Counted from the first letter of the stretch, positions 1 to 9,191 are shown. The stretch: 64,000 nt of DNA from Myxococcus stipitatus DSM 14675 (GCF_000331735.1 NC_020126.1:4216001-4280000), one strand, 5' to 3'. Numbers and translations are program-made. Notes: generated by a model not told the origin, from the sequence alone.

Positions 1-318
1 GGCCCGTATGGCGCCTATTACGGCGGGCACTGGCTGAAGGTGAACTACCCCAACCCTTGGGACGCCCTCCGAGGCGTCGAGCGCGGCTGGCTGACGCAGA
101 AGACGCGCGAGCGCATCGCCAAGGCGTGGGAGGCCCGCGAGGCCACGGAGGCCAGCACCCGACTGGGAAGCGGCATCGGCTTCCACGGCTGGAAGGGGGA
201 GTGGACCCTGGAGCAGACCCAGGGCCGCCTGTCATGGGGGTGTGTCGTGTTCCATCCCCGTGATATCGCCGCGCTGTATGCGCGGATGCCGCGCGGCACC
301 ATGGTTGTCCTCTTCTAG
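1..318 (+). CDS. L,D-transpeptidase (YkuD-type) C-terminal fragment
   Basis: Frame 1 is open from the first base to TAG at 316-318, so this is the 3' end (105 codons) of a gene that starts before the window. The visible part has the end of a YkuD-like fold: GIGFHGW (His at fragment residue 62), then RLSWGCVVF (Cys at residue 81), then a D-x-x-x-LY helix and a GTMVVLF terminal strand. YkuD enzymes cross-link or trim peptidoglycan using the Cys and the upstream His; their usual motif is SHGC, and here it reads SWGC. Function is inferred from this pattern only, because the N-terminal half, including any signal peptide, is not visible. A 29-bp gap separates it from the next gene on the same strand. 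Confidence 0.7.
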   Translation, partial: GPYGAYYGGHWLKVNYPNPWDALRGVERGWLTQKTRERIAKAWEAREATEASTRLGSGIGFHGWKGEWTLEQTQGRLSWGCVVFHPRDIAALYARMPRGTMVVLF

Positions 319-347
319 CCGGGCCCGAGGCATGGAATTCTTCGCGG

Positions 348-1493
348 GTGATCGAGCTCGAGACCCCCGAAGCCTTCGAGAAGCACCTGCGCTCAGGCGC
401 GAGCCTCTCCCATGTCGTCATCCAGGGACTGGACCTCCGGCGCTACACGCGTGAGCTGAGCACCGTCGCGCTCACCGGGACGGTGTTCCTGGGCTGCGAG
501 CTGGAGAAGGACGCGCTCCAGGCCGCGCTCGCGCACGGAGCGCTGGTGTTCCCGCCCATCTCCGGCGTGCCGTATCACCCCTACCGAGGCAGCCTCTACA
601 CGCCGGAGGAGCTCTACGCGGGCTTCGATCCCGCGCATCCGGAGACCTACGAGGCGACGCTCGACGCGCGCATCTATCGCCACTGGGAGGCCCACGGCCG
701 GGGCACTCCTCCCACGCTGCTGGAGACCCTCGCGCAGCGGCTGCATGACCACGCCATCACCGACGCGATGGAGGACCTGCTCGCGGCGGGCCATGAGCCT
801 CGGAAGGTGGTGGCCATCATGGGCGGCCACTCCATGAAGCGCGGTCAGCCGGACTATCGCGGGGTCGCGATGCTGGCGCGGGAACTGGCTCGCGCGGGGT
901 TCTTCCTGGTCAGCGGCGGTGGCCCGGGCGCGATGGAGGCCACGCACGTGGGGGCCTGGTTCTCCCAGCGTTCCGAGAGCGAGCTGGACGCCGCGCTCGC
1001 CCTCCTCGCCAAGGCCCCCAGCTACACGGACCGGGAATGGCTGGCGCGGGCCTTCGAGGTGCGCTCCGCGTTCCCGCTGGGGCCTCGCGATGAGTTCGCG
1101 TGCTCGAGCCTGGGCATCCCCACGTGGCACTACGGCCATGAGCCGCCCAACCCCTTCGCCACGCACATCGCCAAGTACTTCGCCAACAGCGTGCGCGAGG
1201 ACGGCCTGCTCACCATCGCGAAAGGCGGCATCGTCTACGCGCCGGGCAGCGCGGGCACCATCCAGGAGATCTTCCAGGACGCGTGCCAGAACCACTACAA
1301 CAGCGTGGGCGTCATCAGCCCGATGATCTTCCTGGGCACCGAGTTCTGGACGCGCACCCGTCCCGTGTACCCGCTGCTCGCGCAGCTCGCCCAGGGGCAG
1401 GAGTATGCGCGGCACCTGATGCTGACCGACTCGCGCGACGACGTGGTGAAGGCGTTGCTGGACTATGACCGGGCCTCGCTCGACGCGGCCTGA
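348..1493 (+). CDS. LOG-family Rossmann-fold nucleotide-binding protein
   Basis: A 381-aa protein starting at GTG 348. The second half shows the LOG (lysine decarboxylase-like) fold: a VVAIMGGHSM strand-turn near residue 153, VSGGGPGAMEA near 188, and PGSAGTIQEIFQ near 302, a variant of the family motif PGGxGTxxE with Ser for the second Gly. LOG proteins hydrolyse the N-glycosidic bond of nucleoside monophosphates such as cytokinin ribotides, or are uncharacterised nucleotide-binding proteins. The N-terminal ~130 residues are extra compared with a ~190-aa minimal LOG and I do not recognise them. It is co-oriented with the next gene (35-bp gap), so it may be the first gene of that operon. Fold assignment is good; substrate unknown. 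Confidence 0.75.
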   Translation: MIELETPEAFEKHLRSGASLSHVVIQGLDLRRYTRELSTVALTGTVFLGCELEKDALQAALAHGALVFPPISGVPYHPYRGSLYTPEELYAGFDPAHPETYEATLDARIYRHWEAHGRGTPPTLLETLAQRLHDHAITDAMEDLLAAGHEPRKVVAIMGGHSMKRGQPDYRGVAMLARELARAGFFLVSGGGPGAMEATHVGAWFSQRSESELDAALALLAKAPSYTDREWLARAFEVRSAFPLGPRDEFACSSLGIPTWHYGHEPPNPFATHIAKYFANSVREDGLLTIAKGGIVYAPGSAGTIQEIFQDACQNHYNSVGVISPMIFLGTEFWTRTRPVYPLLAQLAQGQEYARHLMLTDSRDDVVKALLDYDRASLDAA

Positions 1494-1528
1494 TATCTCG
1501 CGGTCGAGCGCGCCGTGAGGCGGCCAGG

Positions 1529-2293
1529 ATGGGCAACATGGGACGCAAGCGCGGGAGCTACGAGGACAAGCCGTGGATGCACAAGCCACGGGCGTTCGGG
1601 AACTACGGACCGACGCGGCCGAAGGCCATCTTCTTCGACGTGGATGACACCCTGGTCGACCGCACGGGGGCCTTCGCGCGCTACTTCGAGGCGCTCATGG
1701 CCCGCTTCCCCTCGGTGTTCCCCGAGCACCGCCGCGCCGAGGACTTCGCCACCATCCAGTCGTTCGACGGGCGAGGAGGGCGGGACCGGGACGCCTTCTG
1801 CCTCGACGTGACGAAGACCTTCCCCATGGGCATCTCCGCGAAGGAGCTGTGGACGGACTTCCGGATGACCCTGCCGGGCCTGGTGGGGACGGACGCGAAG
1901 CTGGTGGAGTGGGTGAGCGCGCTGGCGAAGCGCCATCCCGTTGTCACCGTCTCCAATGGATTCGCGGGCACCCAGCGCATGAAGCTCCTGCGCGCGGGCC
2001 TCTACCACGCGGTGCCGGAGGGCTTCTTCTCCAGCGAGGTGGGCGTGGAGAAGCCAGACCCGCGCATCTTCCTGGCGGCGCTGGAGCACGTGCGGCGAGA
2101 GCCCTCGGAGGTGCTCCACGTGGGCGACGACCCGGAGCGCGACATCGTCGGCGCGGCGAAGGTGGGCATCACCACCTGCTGGGTGTCCCATGGACGCCCG
2201 TGGCCCGCGGCGCTTCCCCCGCCGACCTTCACCGTGGAGCGCATCACCTCGCGCGTCGAGGACTTCGCGCAGGTGCTTTCGACATGGACATGA
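1529..2293 (+). CDS. HAD-superfamily hydrolase
   Basis: A 254-aa protein with all four HAD motifs: I, FFDVDDTLVD (Asp37 nucleophile, Asp39); II, VTVSNGF; III, GVEKPDPRIF (Lys); IV, HVGDDPERDIVG. The layout, with a helical cap between motifs I and II, resembles YjjG/REG-2-type phosphatases acting on small phosphorylated metabolites. ATG 1529 is chosen because GTGAGG lies 8 bases upstream; ATG 1538 is an alternative. The first ~32 residues (GSYEDKPWMHKPRAFGNYG) are an extension before the HAD fold. Its stop TGA overlaps the start of the STM4013-like gene (ATGA at 2290-2293), so the two are translationally coupled, suggesting that it works with the radical SAM cluster downstream. Confidence 0.85.
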   Translation: MGNMGRKRGSYEDKPWMHKPRAFGNYGPTRPKAIFFDVDDTLVDRTGAFARYFEALMARFPSVFPEHRRAEDFATIQSFDGRGGRDRDAFCLDVTKTFPMGISAKELWTDFRMTLPGLVGTDAKLVEWVSALAKRHPVVTVSNGFAGTQRMKLLRAGLYHAVPEGFFSSEVGVEKPDPRIFLAALEHVRREPSEVLHVGDDPERDIVGAAKVGITTCWVSHGRPWPAALPPPTFTVERITSRVEDFAQVLSTWT

Positions 2294-3093
2294 ACGCCGT
2301 GGTCGGCTCGCACGACCTGCTCTTCTTGACGCTGGACACCCTGCGCTTCGATGTGGCCTCGGAGCTGGCCACCTCGGGCCGCATCCCCCACCTTGCCGCG
2401 CTCATGCCCGGAGGCCAGTGGGAGGAGCGCCACTCCCCCGCGAGCTTCACCTACGCCGCGCACCACGCCTTCTTCGCGGGCTTCCTGCCCACGCCCGCGC
2501 GTCCGGGGCGGCACTCGCGCTTGTTCGCCATGCGCTTCGAGGGGAGCGAGACGACGGGGCAGGGCACCTGCGTGTTGGACGCACCGGACCTGGTGACGGG
2601 CCTGGCCGCGCGCGGCTACCACACGGTGTGCATCGGCGGGGTGGGCTTCTTCAACAAGCTCAACCCGCTGGGCAACGTGCTGCCGGGCCTCTTCGCCGAA
2701 AGCCACTGGGCGCCCGAGTTGGGGGTGCGCGAGCCTCGCTCCACCGAGCTCCAGGTGGCGCTGGCCGTGCGGCGGCTGGCGGAGGTTCCCTCGGAGCAGC
2801 GCGTGTTCCTCTTCATGAACATCTCCGCGCTCCACCAGCCCAACCGCCACTACCTGCCCGGAGCCACCGAGGACTCCCGCGCGACCCACGCGGCAGCCCT
2901 GGAATACGTGGACAGTCAGCTTCCACCCCTCTTCGCCGCGCTCCGCCGGAGGGGGGCGGCTTTCTGCATCGTCTGCTCAGACCACGGCACGGCGTACGGC
3001 GAGGACGGCTATAACGGTCACCGCGTGGGCCACCCCGTCGTCTGGACGGTGCCCTACGCCGAGTTCACCCTGTCGCGAGAGTCCGCACCATGA
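2290..3093 (+). CDS. STM4013-like alkaline phosphatase-superfamily hydrolase
   Basis: A 267-aa protein (from ATG 2290 in the ATGA overlap; ATG 2284 is the alternative). It begins LLFLTLDTLRFDVA, the first strand and metal-binding Asp of sulfatase/phosphodiesterase folds. A region ASFTYAAHHAFFAGFLP could carry the Ser/Thr nucleophile, and the C-terminus has VCSDHGTAYGEDGYNGH followed by GHPVV, the DHG and His metal ligands of the superfamily. It is short for a sulfatase and lacks the CxPxR formylglycine motif, so phosphatase or phosphodiesterase chemistry is more likely than sulfate ester hydrolysis. From memory it matches the family named for Salmonella STM4013/SEN3800. It is coupled by 4-bp overlaps to the HAD gene before it and the radical SAM gene after it. 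No signal peptide; cytoplasmic. Confidence 0.8.
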   Translation: MNAVVGSHDLLFLTLDTLRFDVASELATSGRIPHLAALMPGGQWEERHSPASFTYAAHHAFFAGFLPTPARPGRHSRLFAMRFEGSETTGQGTCVLDAPDLVTGLAARGYHTVCIGGVGFFNKLNPLGNVLPGLFAESHWAPELGVREPRSTELQVALAVRRLAEVPSEQRVFLFMNISALHQPNRHYLPGATEDSRATHAAALEYVDSQLPPLFAALRRRGAAFCIVCSDHGTAYGEDGYNGHRVGHPVVWTVPYAEFTLSRESAP

Positions 3094-4406
3094 AGCGCCT
3101 GGAAGAGATGCTCGAGGGGTCGCCGTACGTGGCGTACCTCTATGGCTACCCGCACAAGACGGCCTACCGTCCCTTCGCTCCGGCGCTCTCCCTGGAGTCG
3201 GTGTGGGCGGAGGAGCGGCGGGACGCCTTGTTCCTCTACTTCCATGTCCCGTTCTGCGAGATGCGGTGTGGCTTCTGCAACCTCTTCACGGCGGCGGGCC
3301 CCAAGCAGGACGTGGTGGACGGGTACCTGGCGGCGCTGGAGCGGGAGACCCGGCGCGTGAAGGAGGCGCTGGGCACGGCGAGCTTCGCGCGGCTCGCGGT
3401 GGGCGGTGGCACTCCGACCTTGCTCGACGTGGCCGGGCTGCACCGCGTGTTCGACCTGGCGGAGGACGTGCTGGGCGCGGACCCGCATCACATCCCCGTC
3501 TCGGTGGAGGTGTCGCCGGAGACGGTGGACGCGGAGAAGCTGCGGGTGCTGCGGGCGCGTGGGACGGACCGGGTGAGCATGGGCGTGCAGAGCTTCATCG
3601 AGGCCGAGGTGGCCGCGGTGAAGCGGCCCCAGAAGACGGCGCAGGTGGAGTCGGCGCTGGACCTCATCCGCTCGACGGGGTTCCCCACGCTGAACCTGGA
3701 CCTCATCTATGGGATGGAAGGGCAGACGGTGGAGAGCTTCCTGTTCTCCCTGCGGGCCGCGCTGCGCTTCTCCCCGGAGGAGGTCTACCTGTATCCGCTC
3801 TACGTGCGGCCGCTCACCTTCCTGGGGAAGAAGTCGCGCGCGTGGGATGACCTGCGGCTCTCGCTGTATCGCGCGGGCCGCGAGTTCCTCTTGTCGGAGG
3901 GCTACACCCAGGTGTCGATGCGGATGTTCCGCGCGCGCCACGCGCCGGATGCGTCGGGGCCGGTGTACCGCTGCCAGGAGGATGGGATGGTGGGCCTGGG
4001 GTGCGGCGCTCGCTCGTACACGGGCCGGGTGCATTACTCGTCCGAGTACGCGGTGGGCTCGCGCGAGGTGCGCTCCATCATCGCGTCGTACAGCGAGCGG
4101 ACGTCCGAGTCGTTCGGCGAGGTGGGCTACGGCTTCCGGTTGAGTGGCGAGGAGCGGCGGCGCCGGCACATGCTGTTGTCGCTGCTGGCGGATGGCGTGG
4201 ACTTCGCGGCGTACCGGGAGCGGTTCTGCTCTGACGTGCTGGAGGACTTCCCGGAGCTGCTGGAGCTGGAGGCCCACGGGCTGGCGCGGCGCGAGGGCGT
4301 GGGGCTGGTGCTCACGGCGGCGGGCGTGGAGCGCTCGGACCTGATTGGTCCCTGGCTGCACTCGGAAGGCGTGCGCGCGTTGTCCGAGGAGTACGCCTGG
4401 CGATGA
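3090..4406 (+). CDS. STM4012-like radical SAM protein (HemN-like)
   Basis: A 438-aa protein with a radical SAM cluster motif at residues 56-63 (FHVPFCEMRCGFC: Cys56, Cys60, Cys63), then VGGGTPTLL, VEVSPETVD, RVSMGVQSF and LDLIYGMEGQT. This is the characteristic succession of the coproporphyrinogen III oxidase/HemW branch. The length is usual for HemN-like proteins, but a divergent C-terminal half (YRCQEDGMVGLGCGARSYT) is followed by a winged-helix-like tail. It starts at ATG 3090 inside the stop of the STM4013-like gene and ends in an ATGA overlap with the next radical SAM gene, so all are one translational unit. It fits the family named after STM4012. Heme synthesis is unlikely given the context; the substrate is unknown, possibly a peptide or a phosphorylated intermediate handled by the neighbouring hydrolases. 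Confidence 0.85.
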   Translation: MKRLEEMLEGSPYVAYLYGYPHKTAYRPFAPALSLESVWAEERRDALFLYFHVPFCEMRCGFCNLFTAAGPKQDVVDGYLAALERETRRVKEALGTASFARLAVGGGTPTLLDVAGLHRVFDLAEDVLGADPHHIPVSVEVSPETVDAEKLRVLRARGTDRVSMGVQSFIEAEVAAVKRPQKTAQVESALDLIRSTGFPTLNLDLIYGMEGQTVESFLFSLRAALRFSPEEVYLYPLYVRPLTFLGKKSRAWDDLRLSLYRAGREFLLSEGYTQVSMRMFRARHAPDASGPVYRCQEDGMVGLGCGARSYTGRVHYSSEYAVGSREVRSIIASYSERTSESFGEVGYGFRLSGEERRRRHMLLSLLADGVDFAAYRERFCSDVLEDFPELLELEAHGLARREGVGLVLTAAGVERSDLIGPWLHSEGVRALSEEYAWR

Positions 4407-5290
4407 AGCTCACCGTGCTCTATCGAGGCCCGCTCTCCAGCTGCAACTACGGTTGCGAGTACTGCCCTTTCGGGAAGTGGAAGCACACCGAGGAGGAGCT
4501 CGCGAAGGACCGCGCGGACCTGGAGCGGTTCGTGTCGTGGGTGGAGGCGCGGACGGGAGACACGATGTCCGTGTTCTTCACGCCGTGGGGCGAGGCGCTC
4601 ATCTGGCCCTGGTATCAGCAGGCATTGGCGCGGCTGACGCAGCTGGGGCACGTGGATCGCGTGGCGGTGCAGACGAACCTGTCCTGCAACCTGGACTGGG
4701 TGAAGGACTGCCGCGCGGAGAAGCTGGGCATCTGGGCCACGTACCATCCGGAGTGGACGAAGCGGCATCGCTTCCTGGCGAAGTGCCAGACGTTGTCCGA
4801 GCTGGGCGTCCGCTACAGCGCGGGCATGGTGGGCTTCACGCGCTTCGCGGAGGAGGCGGAGGCGCTGCGCCGCGAGCTGCCCGAGGACGCGTACCTGTGG
4901 ATCAACGCGGTGAAGGACGGACAGGAGGAGCCCTACACCTCGGAGGACATCGCGCGCTTCACCTCGGTGGACCCGCTGTTCCCCGTGAACAACGTGCGTC
5001 ACCCCAGCCTGGGCCGCGCGTGCAGGGGCGGGGAGTCGGTCATCTCCGTGGACGGAGAGGGCACGGCGCGTCGCTGTCACTTCATCGATGAGGCCATCGG
5101 AAACATCTACGCGCCGGACTTCGACCAGGCGCTGCGCCCTCGGGCGTGCTCGAAGGCGACCTGTGGCTGTCACATCGGCTACGTGCACATGGACTACCTG
5201 GAGCTGGACCGCGTCTTCGGCTCCGGCATCCTGGAGCGCGTGCCCGTGAATCCTCTGTGGCGAGCGGGTGTCACCGCTCGCGCGGACTGA
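4403..5290 (+). CDS. STM4011-like radical SAM protein with C-terminal Cys cluster
   Basis: A 295-aa protein with CxxxCxxC at Cys14, Cys18 and Cys21 (SSCNYGCEYCPFGKWK), almost at the N-terminus as in minimal radical SAM enzymes. FFTPWGEALIW replaces the GGEP loop. The C-terminal part carries Cys207, Cys225, Cys249, Cys254 and Cys256 (ACRGG, RRCHF, CSKATCGCHIG), a spacing like a SPASM/twitch auxiliary iron-sulfur site. Such sites are typical of enzymes that modify peptides or proteins. It starts at ATG 4403 overlapping the preceding stop and is the last gene of the + strand half. It matches the family named after STM4011. No transport or maturase genes are adjacent, so a classical exported RiPP seems unlikely. 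Radical SAM assignment is firm; the reaction is unknown. Confidence 0.85.
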   Translation: MKLTVLYRGPLSSCNYGCEYCPFGKWKHTEEELAKDRADLERFVSWVEARTGDTMSVFFTPWGEALIWPWYQQALARLTQLGHVDRVAVQTNLSCNLDWVKDCRAEKLGIWATYHPEWTKRHRFLAKCQTLSELGVRYSAGMVGFTRFAEEAEALRRELPEDAYLWINAVKDGQEEPYTSEDIARFTSVDPLFPVNNVRHPSLGRACRGGESVISVDGEGTARRCHFIDEAIGNIYAPDFDQALRPRACSKATCGCHIGYVHMDYLELDRVFGSGILERVPVNPLWRAGVTARAD

Positions 5291-5296
5291 CGCGCA

Positions 5297-7198
5297 TCAC
5301 AGGCGGAGCTTGTCGACGGAGATGGCGCAGGCCTCGGTGAGCCCCGACTGCTGGCCGGTGCTCGCGGCGATGGACTGAAGGGCTTCAAGCCGGGTGCACG
5401 CGACCCGCGTCGTGTTCTCGAAGGCCTCGAGGAACTTCTCCGTCAGGCCCGGGTCATTGCTCGCGGCCCCGGGAATCGAGCACCAGTGCTTGCGCAGGAA
5501 GCTCCCCGTTCGCGACGGGTCCAGTCGCGCGACGAGCGGGCTGTCCGGGATGAAGCTCTCCAGCGCGCTCAACGCGAGGGCCGCGTCGCTGGCGGGCTCG
5601 GGTTGGAGCAGTTGCTTGAGTCGCTTGGCGTGGTCCTGGAGGAGGTCCATGTGGATGGCCTCTGGGTCCGCGGCGTTCTGCTTGAGCAGGCTTCGGAGGA
5701 CGAGGTCCAGGTTGAGGATTCGATAGCGCTCCAAGGCCAGCCAGAACCCGACGCGGACCTTGGGATTCGCCATGAGGGCGTCCCAGGCCGCGCCGGGGTC
5801 CATGGTGGGCTTCGAGCAGGTGGTGGGGTAGTCGATGCTGCTGGCCGTGTTGAGGAGCTTGCTCCAGCTCACCGCTTGCGGATGGCCCCTGTCGACGGAG
5901 ACCTGGCAATGCCAGTACGCGCGCTCCGCGGAGCCCAGCGAGGACCAGCCGAGCTGCGCCGAGGCCGCCGCCAGGACGCACAAGCTCAGCGCCGGGGTCT
6001 TCTTGGGCTGGAGCTTCTGGAGCAGCGCGAGGAGGTCCGGGACGGAGCGTCGCTCGACGATTCGGCCCAACTCGGTGCCCTTCTTGGGGTCGCTCCACTC
6101 GCGGAGGACGTCGGCGCGCAGGGGGGCGTTCTGCTGGAGTATCAGGAGGGCCTGGTCGAGAAGCTGCTCCTCGGCCGTGGCGAGGCCCTCGATGGAGGAG
6201 CGTGCACCCTGCGCCACTTGCAGCAGCTTGGGCCGGCGGGTGTTGAGCTCGGTCTCCAGGTTCTTTCGACCCTGGATGGAGGCGTCGATGAGGACGATGA
6301 GGGGCAGGGGGCCGGACTGGCTCTCGTTGATGAGCCGCTTGAGTTCCTCGAAGCGAAGGTGGGCCGCGACGGCCTGCTTCTGGCCTCGAGGTGCGCTCGG
6401 TGGCGCCGCGGGGCTGGCTCCTCGCTCCGTCGTCTGGCGAAGTGAGCCGCGCTCGATGCGGCCGGAGCCGCAGGCGAAGAAGGTCTGCGCGGGGAGGTTC
6501 CCCTGGGGCAGCCGGGGACGTCCCGAGGTGGATTGGAGCAGCGGGCGCGTCAGCCGCTCGACGACCTCCGAGGGGACGACGAGTCCGCGCTTCTCGCAGC
6601 GACCGGTGCGCTGGACGCAGTCGCCCCGCGGGTCCGGCGGTTGATAGCGGCCCGACCAGACTCCCATCAACCGGGGCACCCCCTCCGCGAGGACCACCAA
6701 GGGGGAGCCCGACTCGCCGTCGTAGGGCGTGGCGACCGTGAGCAGTGCGCCTCGACGCACGCCACATCCTCCCAGGCGGGTCCCCTCCAGCGGGCGGGGT
6801 GTGTCGACTTCGGCCCCGTGGAGGCGCGCGCCGTCACCGTCGCTCCCCAGCGTGAGCAGCCTCACGGGGTTGAAGGCGCTGGCCGTGGCGGGCTCCAGGG
6901 AGATGGTATCGGCCGGTGGTGCTCCGACACATTGGACGACGGCCACGTCGAACCGGGGCTCCACCGCGACGGTCTCGCACACGGATTGGCGCCGCCCCTG
7001 GACCAGCACGGACTGGCCTCGGGTCCTATCGAGCGCATGGAGCACCGTCACCCAGTAGCCTCGGCCCACGTGGAATGCGACCGCGCTCGCGCGTCGCGAT
7101 TTCAACCGGCTCACGGCTTGGGTCCCTGGCCTGTCCGCCGGCTCCGCCAACGCGGCGAGCGAGAACAGGCATGCGACCCACCAGGACAGGAGGCGCAT
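5297..7198 (-). CDS. Secreted trypsin-like serine protease with long C-terminal region
   Basis: A 633-aa protein with an N-terminal signal peptide (MRLLSWWVACLFSLAALA, cleavage near residue 18). A chymotrypsin-fold protease domain spans about 30-215, with a complete triad: His54 in VTVLHAL, Asp84 in RFDVAVVQC, Ser163 in YDGESGSPL. Several Cys (74, 90, 145 and later CVQRTGRC) could form disulfides. Residues ~260-633 are helical, have no recognised domain and may bind a substrate or partner. The start codon at 7198 lies 12 bp after the end of the upstream exported-protein gene, so the two are probably co-transcribed. It ends 6 bp from the convergent STM4011-like gene. Role inferred: extracytoplasmic proteolysis. 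Confidence 0.8.
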   Translation of the reverse strand: MRLLSWWVACLFSLAALAEPADRPGTQAVSRLKSRRASAVAFHVGRGYWVTVLHALDRTRGQSVLVQGRRQSVCETVAVEPRFDVAVVQCVGAPPADTISLEPATASAFNPVRLLTLGSDGDGARLHGAEVDTPRPLEGTRLGGCGVRRGALLTVATPYDGESGSPLVVLAEGVPRLMGVWSGRYQPPDPRGDCVQRTGRCEKRGLVVPSEVVERLTRPLLQSTSGRPRLPQGNLPAQTFFACGSGRIERGSLRQTTERGASPAAPPSAPRGQKQAVAAHLRFEELKRLINESQSGPLPLIVLIDASIQGRKNLETELNTRRPKLLQVAQGARSSIEGLATAEEQLLDQALLILQQNAPLRADVLREWSDPKKGTELGRIVERRSVPDLLALLQKLQPKKTPALSLCVLAAASAQLGWSSLGSAERAYWHCQVSVDRGHPQAVSWSKLLNTASSIDYPTTCSKPTMDPGAAWDALMANPKVRVGFWLALERYRILNLDLVLRSLLKQNAADPEAIHMDLLQDHAKRLKQLLQPEPASDAALALSALESFIPDSPLVARLDPSRTGSFLRKHWCSIPGAASNDPGLTEKFLEAFENTTRVACTRLEALQSIAASTGQQSGLTEACAISVDKLRL

Positions 7199-7210
7199 GG
7201 ACGGGAGCCC

Positions 7211-9181
7211 TCAGTTCAAGTCGAACAAGGGGACGTAGTAGCCGGCGAAGAGGCCGAAGCGGACGGCTCCGCCCCGGGTGCCGTTCTCCCGGTCCTCGGG
7301 GAAGAGCGCGGGGGCGTAGCGTCCCTCGACGCCGACGAGAAACAGATTGTCCGAGCTGCCGAGCAGGACGCCCGCCTGTCCGCCAATCATGAAGGCGGTC
7401 CTCCAGTCCGGGGTCGTCACATCGCCGCTGCGCTCGTAGCTGACGTACTGACCCAGGTCGAGGAGCGAGAAGCCGAAGTGCCACCCGACGGACTTGCCCA
7501 CGGCGGGCACGACTTGCATCGCCATGGTCACCGGCAGGCTGAGCTGGGGCGTGTAGTAATCCCAGTCACCTTGCGCCTTCCCATAGCCAATCACACTCGC
7601 CCCCACGGGAATCCCCAGGGTGGTGATGGTCTCCCCGCCTCGGTTGGAGCGGTCATTGAGCTCATCCACGAGTGACTCGATGACCTTGCGGCGCTGGGCC
7701 TGGGCCTCCGCCAGGTCCGCCTTTTCATAGGTGCGCGCATAGGAGACCGCGGACTGGATGACGGCGGACCCGCGCCGGATGGCCATGCCCGCCGAGTCGG
7801 AGGTCGCGTTCTTGGACAGGTGCGTCGCGATGCCCGCGAACAGCAGTTGGAAGTCCTGGGCCACCAGCGCGCGGGTGGTGGAGCGGGCGAGGGTCAGCGC
7901 CGTGCGCTGTGCGTCGCTGATGTCCGTGCCGCCCGCGTGCTCCGCCAGCAGCAACAGCCATTCGATGGTCGGAGCGATGACGCCCATCGGGGTGGTGTCC
8001 GGGTCGGGGTGGGTCAGCGCTCGCAGGGCGCGGATGCCGCCATAGGCGAGCGACTGCACCTGCGGGCGGGTGACACCTTCGACGCTCAGACATCGCGAGA
8101 TGGCGGGGACGTTCTGGACCTCGAACAAGCGGCTGACCAGGGTCGACACGTCACAGGTGCCCAGCTGGCCTGCCTGGGCACAGGCGCGCATGGTCGTGGT
8201 GGCCAGTCCGATGACACAGCGCCGGGCCGCGTCCGTCGAGGCGGGCATCGCCAGCCAGTTCTCGGTGGCGATGCCGTTGATGGACTCGGTCGCCGCCTGG
8301 AGGACGATGGTGCGCTCGCCGCTCATCCCCGCCTGCACCAGGGTCTGCGTCAGGCGAGGCAGGGCCGCCAGGACATCGACTCCCAGCGACGTGGACAGGG
8401 TGTCGCTCAGGCGGGTGCGGACCTCCTGGCTCGCGACTTCGGCGGCATCCATGAACGCCGCGTTCTGGAGGCTCCGGGCCGCGATTTGAAGGTCGTCCAG
8501 GCGCAAGGTGGCGAGCAGGGCGCAGCTGTTGGGCAGCAGGGTGTCCACGGTCTTCTCTGTCTTGCCCGAGGTCAGCTTCGCTTCGCAGAGGGTGGCCCTC
8601 AGCCGGGTCATCACGGCGCGCTCACCCTTGCGTCGGGCCGTGTCGAGCGCCACCTGGGCGATGGTCTTCAGCAACTCGTTGACGACCTCGTCGACCGAGG
8701 CGGCCGTCTCGGTCATCTCGGGGTTGAGGATGGCGACGGACGCGAGCTCCGGGACGGTGCGTGCCCGGGCCGCATCATCCCAGTCGATGGCGGCGCTCTG
8801 ACAGCGGGGAATCTGCGCGAGCAGCGGGGAGATGGCCTGCGCGGAGTCCGATTCCTTCGGGGGGCGAATCACGACGACCAGCGGCGAGAGCGGGATGAGG
8901 TCGGTGGGGAGGGTGACGCTCTCCACCCACTCGCGCTCCTCGCCGGTGGCGATGATGGAGGTGCCTTGCTGGATGCCCAGCCGATGCGGGCCCGCGGGCT
9001 GAATCCTCACCTCGGTGGTGGGGGCATTCGCCGAGCCACTCATGGTGCTGCAACACGCCCCGGCGGCGCAGTGCAGGGTCATGGTCCTGTCCGCCGCATG
9101 GGCCGCCGTGCTCCACGCCAGGATTCCCAAGACGACACACAGCCCACGTGACTGCGCACGCATGCGGACACGGATGTTCAT
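7211..9181 (-). CDS. Exported protein of unknown function, possible outer-membrane C-terminal domain
   Basis: A 656-aa protein. ATG 9181 is preferred over an upstream start because it directly begins a signal peptide (RAQSRGLCVVLGILAWSTAAHA, cleaved before ADRTMT). The mature N-terminus is Cys-rich (CAAGACC). Residues ~150-520 are Ala/Leu/Thr-rich helices. The last ~120 residues alternate polar and aromatic or hydrophobic residues (TPQLSLPVTMAMQVV, VGWHFGFSLLDLGQYVSY, AVRFGLFAGYYVPLFDLN), like beta-barrel strands of outer-membrane proteins. I do not recognise a named family. It is upstream of and probably co-transcribed with the secreted protease, and divergent from the zinc-ribbon gene at 9351. 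Confidence 0.6.
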   Translation of the reverse strand: MNIRVRMRAQSRGLCVVLGILAWSTAAHAADRTMTLHCAAGACCSTMSGSANAPTTEVRIQPAGPHRLGIQQGTSIIATGEEREWVESVTLPTDLIPLSPLVVVIRPPKESDSAQAISPLLAQIPRCQSAAIDWDDAARARTVPELASVAILNPEMTETAASVDEVVNELLKTIAQVALDTARRKGERAVMTRLRATLCEAKLTSGKTEKTVDTLLPNSCALLATLRLDDLQIAARSLQNAAFMDAAEVASQEVRTRLSDTLSTSLGVDVLAALPRLTQTLVQAGMSGERTIVLQAATESINGIATENWLAMPASTDAARRCVIGLATTTMRACAQAGQLGTCDVSTLVSRLFEVQNVPAISRCLSVEGVTRPQVQSLAYGGIRALRALTHPDPDTTPMGVIAPTIEWLLLLAEHAGGTDISDAQRTALTLARSTTRALVAQDFQLLFAGIATHLSKNATSDSAGMAIRRGSAVIQSAVSYARTYEKADLAEAQAQRRKVIESLVDELNDRSNRGGETITTLGIPVGASVIGYGKAQGDWDYYTPQLSLPVTMAMQVVPAVGKSVGWHFGFSLLDLGQYVSYERSGDVTTPDWRTAFMIGGQAGVLLGSSDNLFLVGVEGRYAPALFPEDRENGTRGGAVRFGLFAGYYVPLFDLN

Positions 9182-9191
9182 GGAGCCCCCA

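Noticed and set aside
3090-4406. Coproporphyrinogen III oxidase (hemN/hemW) as a specific call
   Set aside because: The radical SAM core is HemN-like, but the operon context and divergent C-terminus fit the STM4012 family better; heme function was not claimed.
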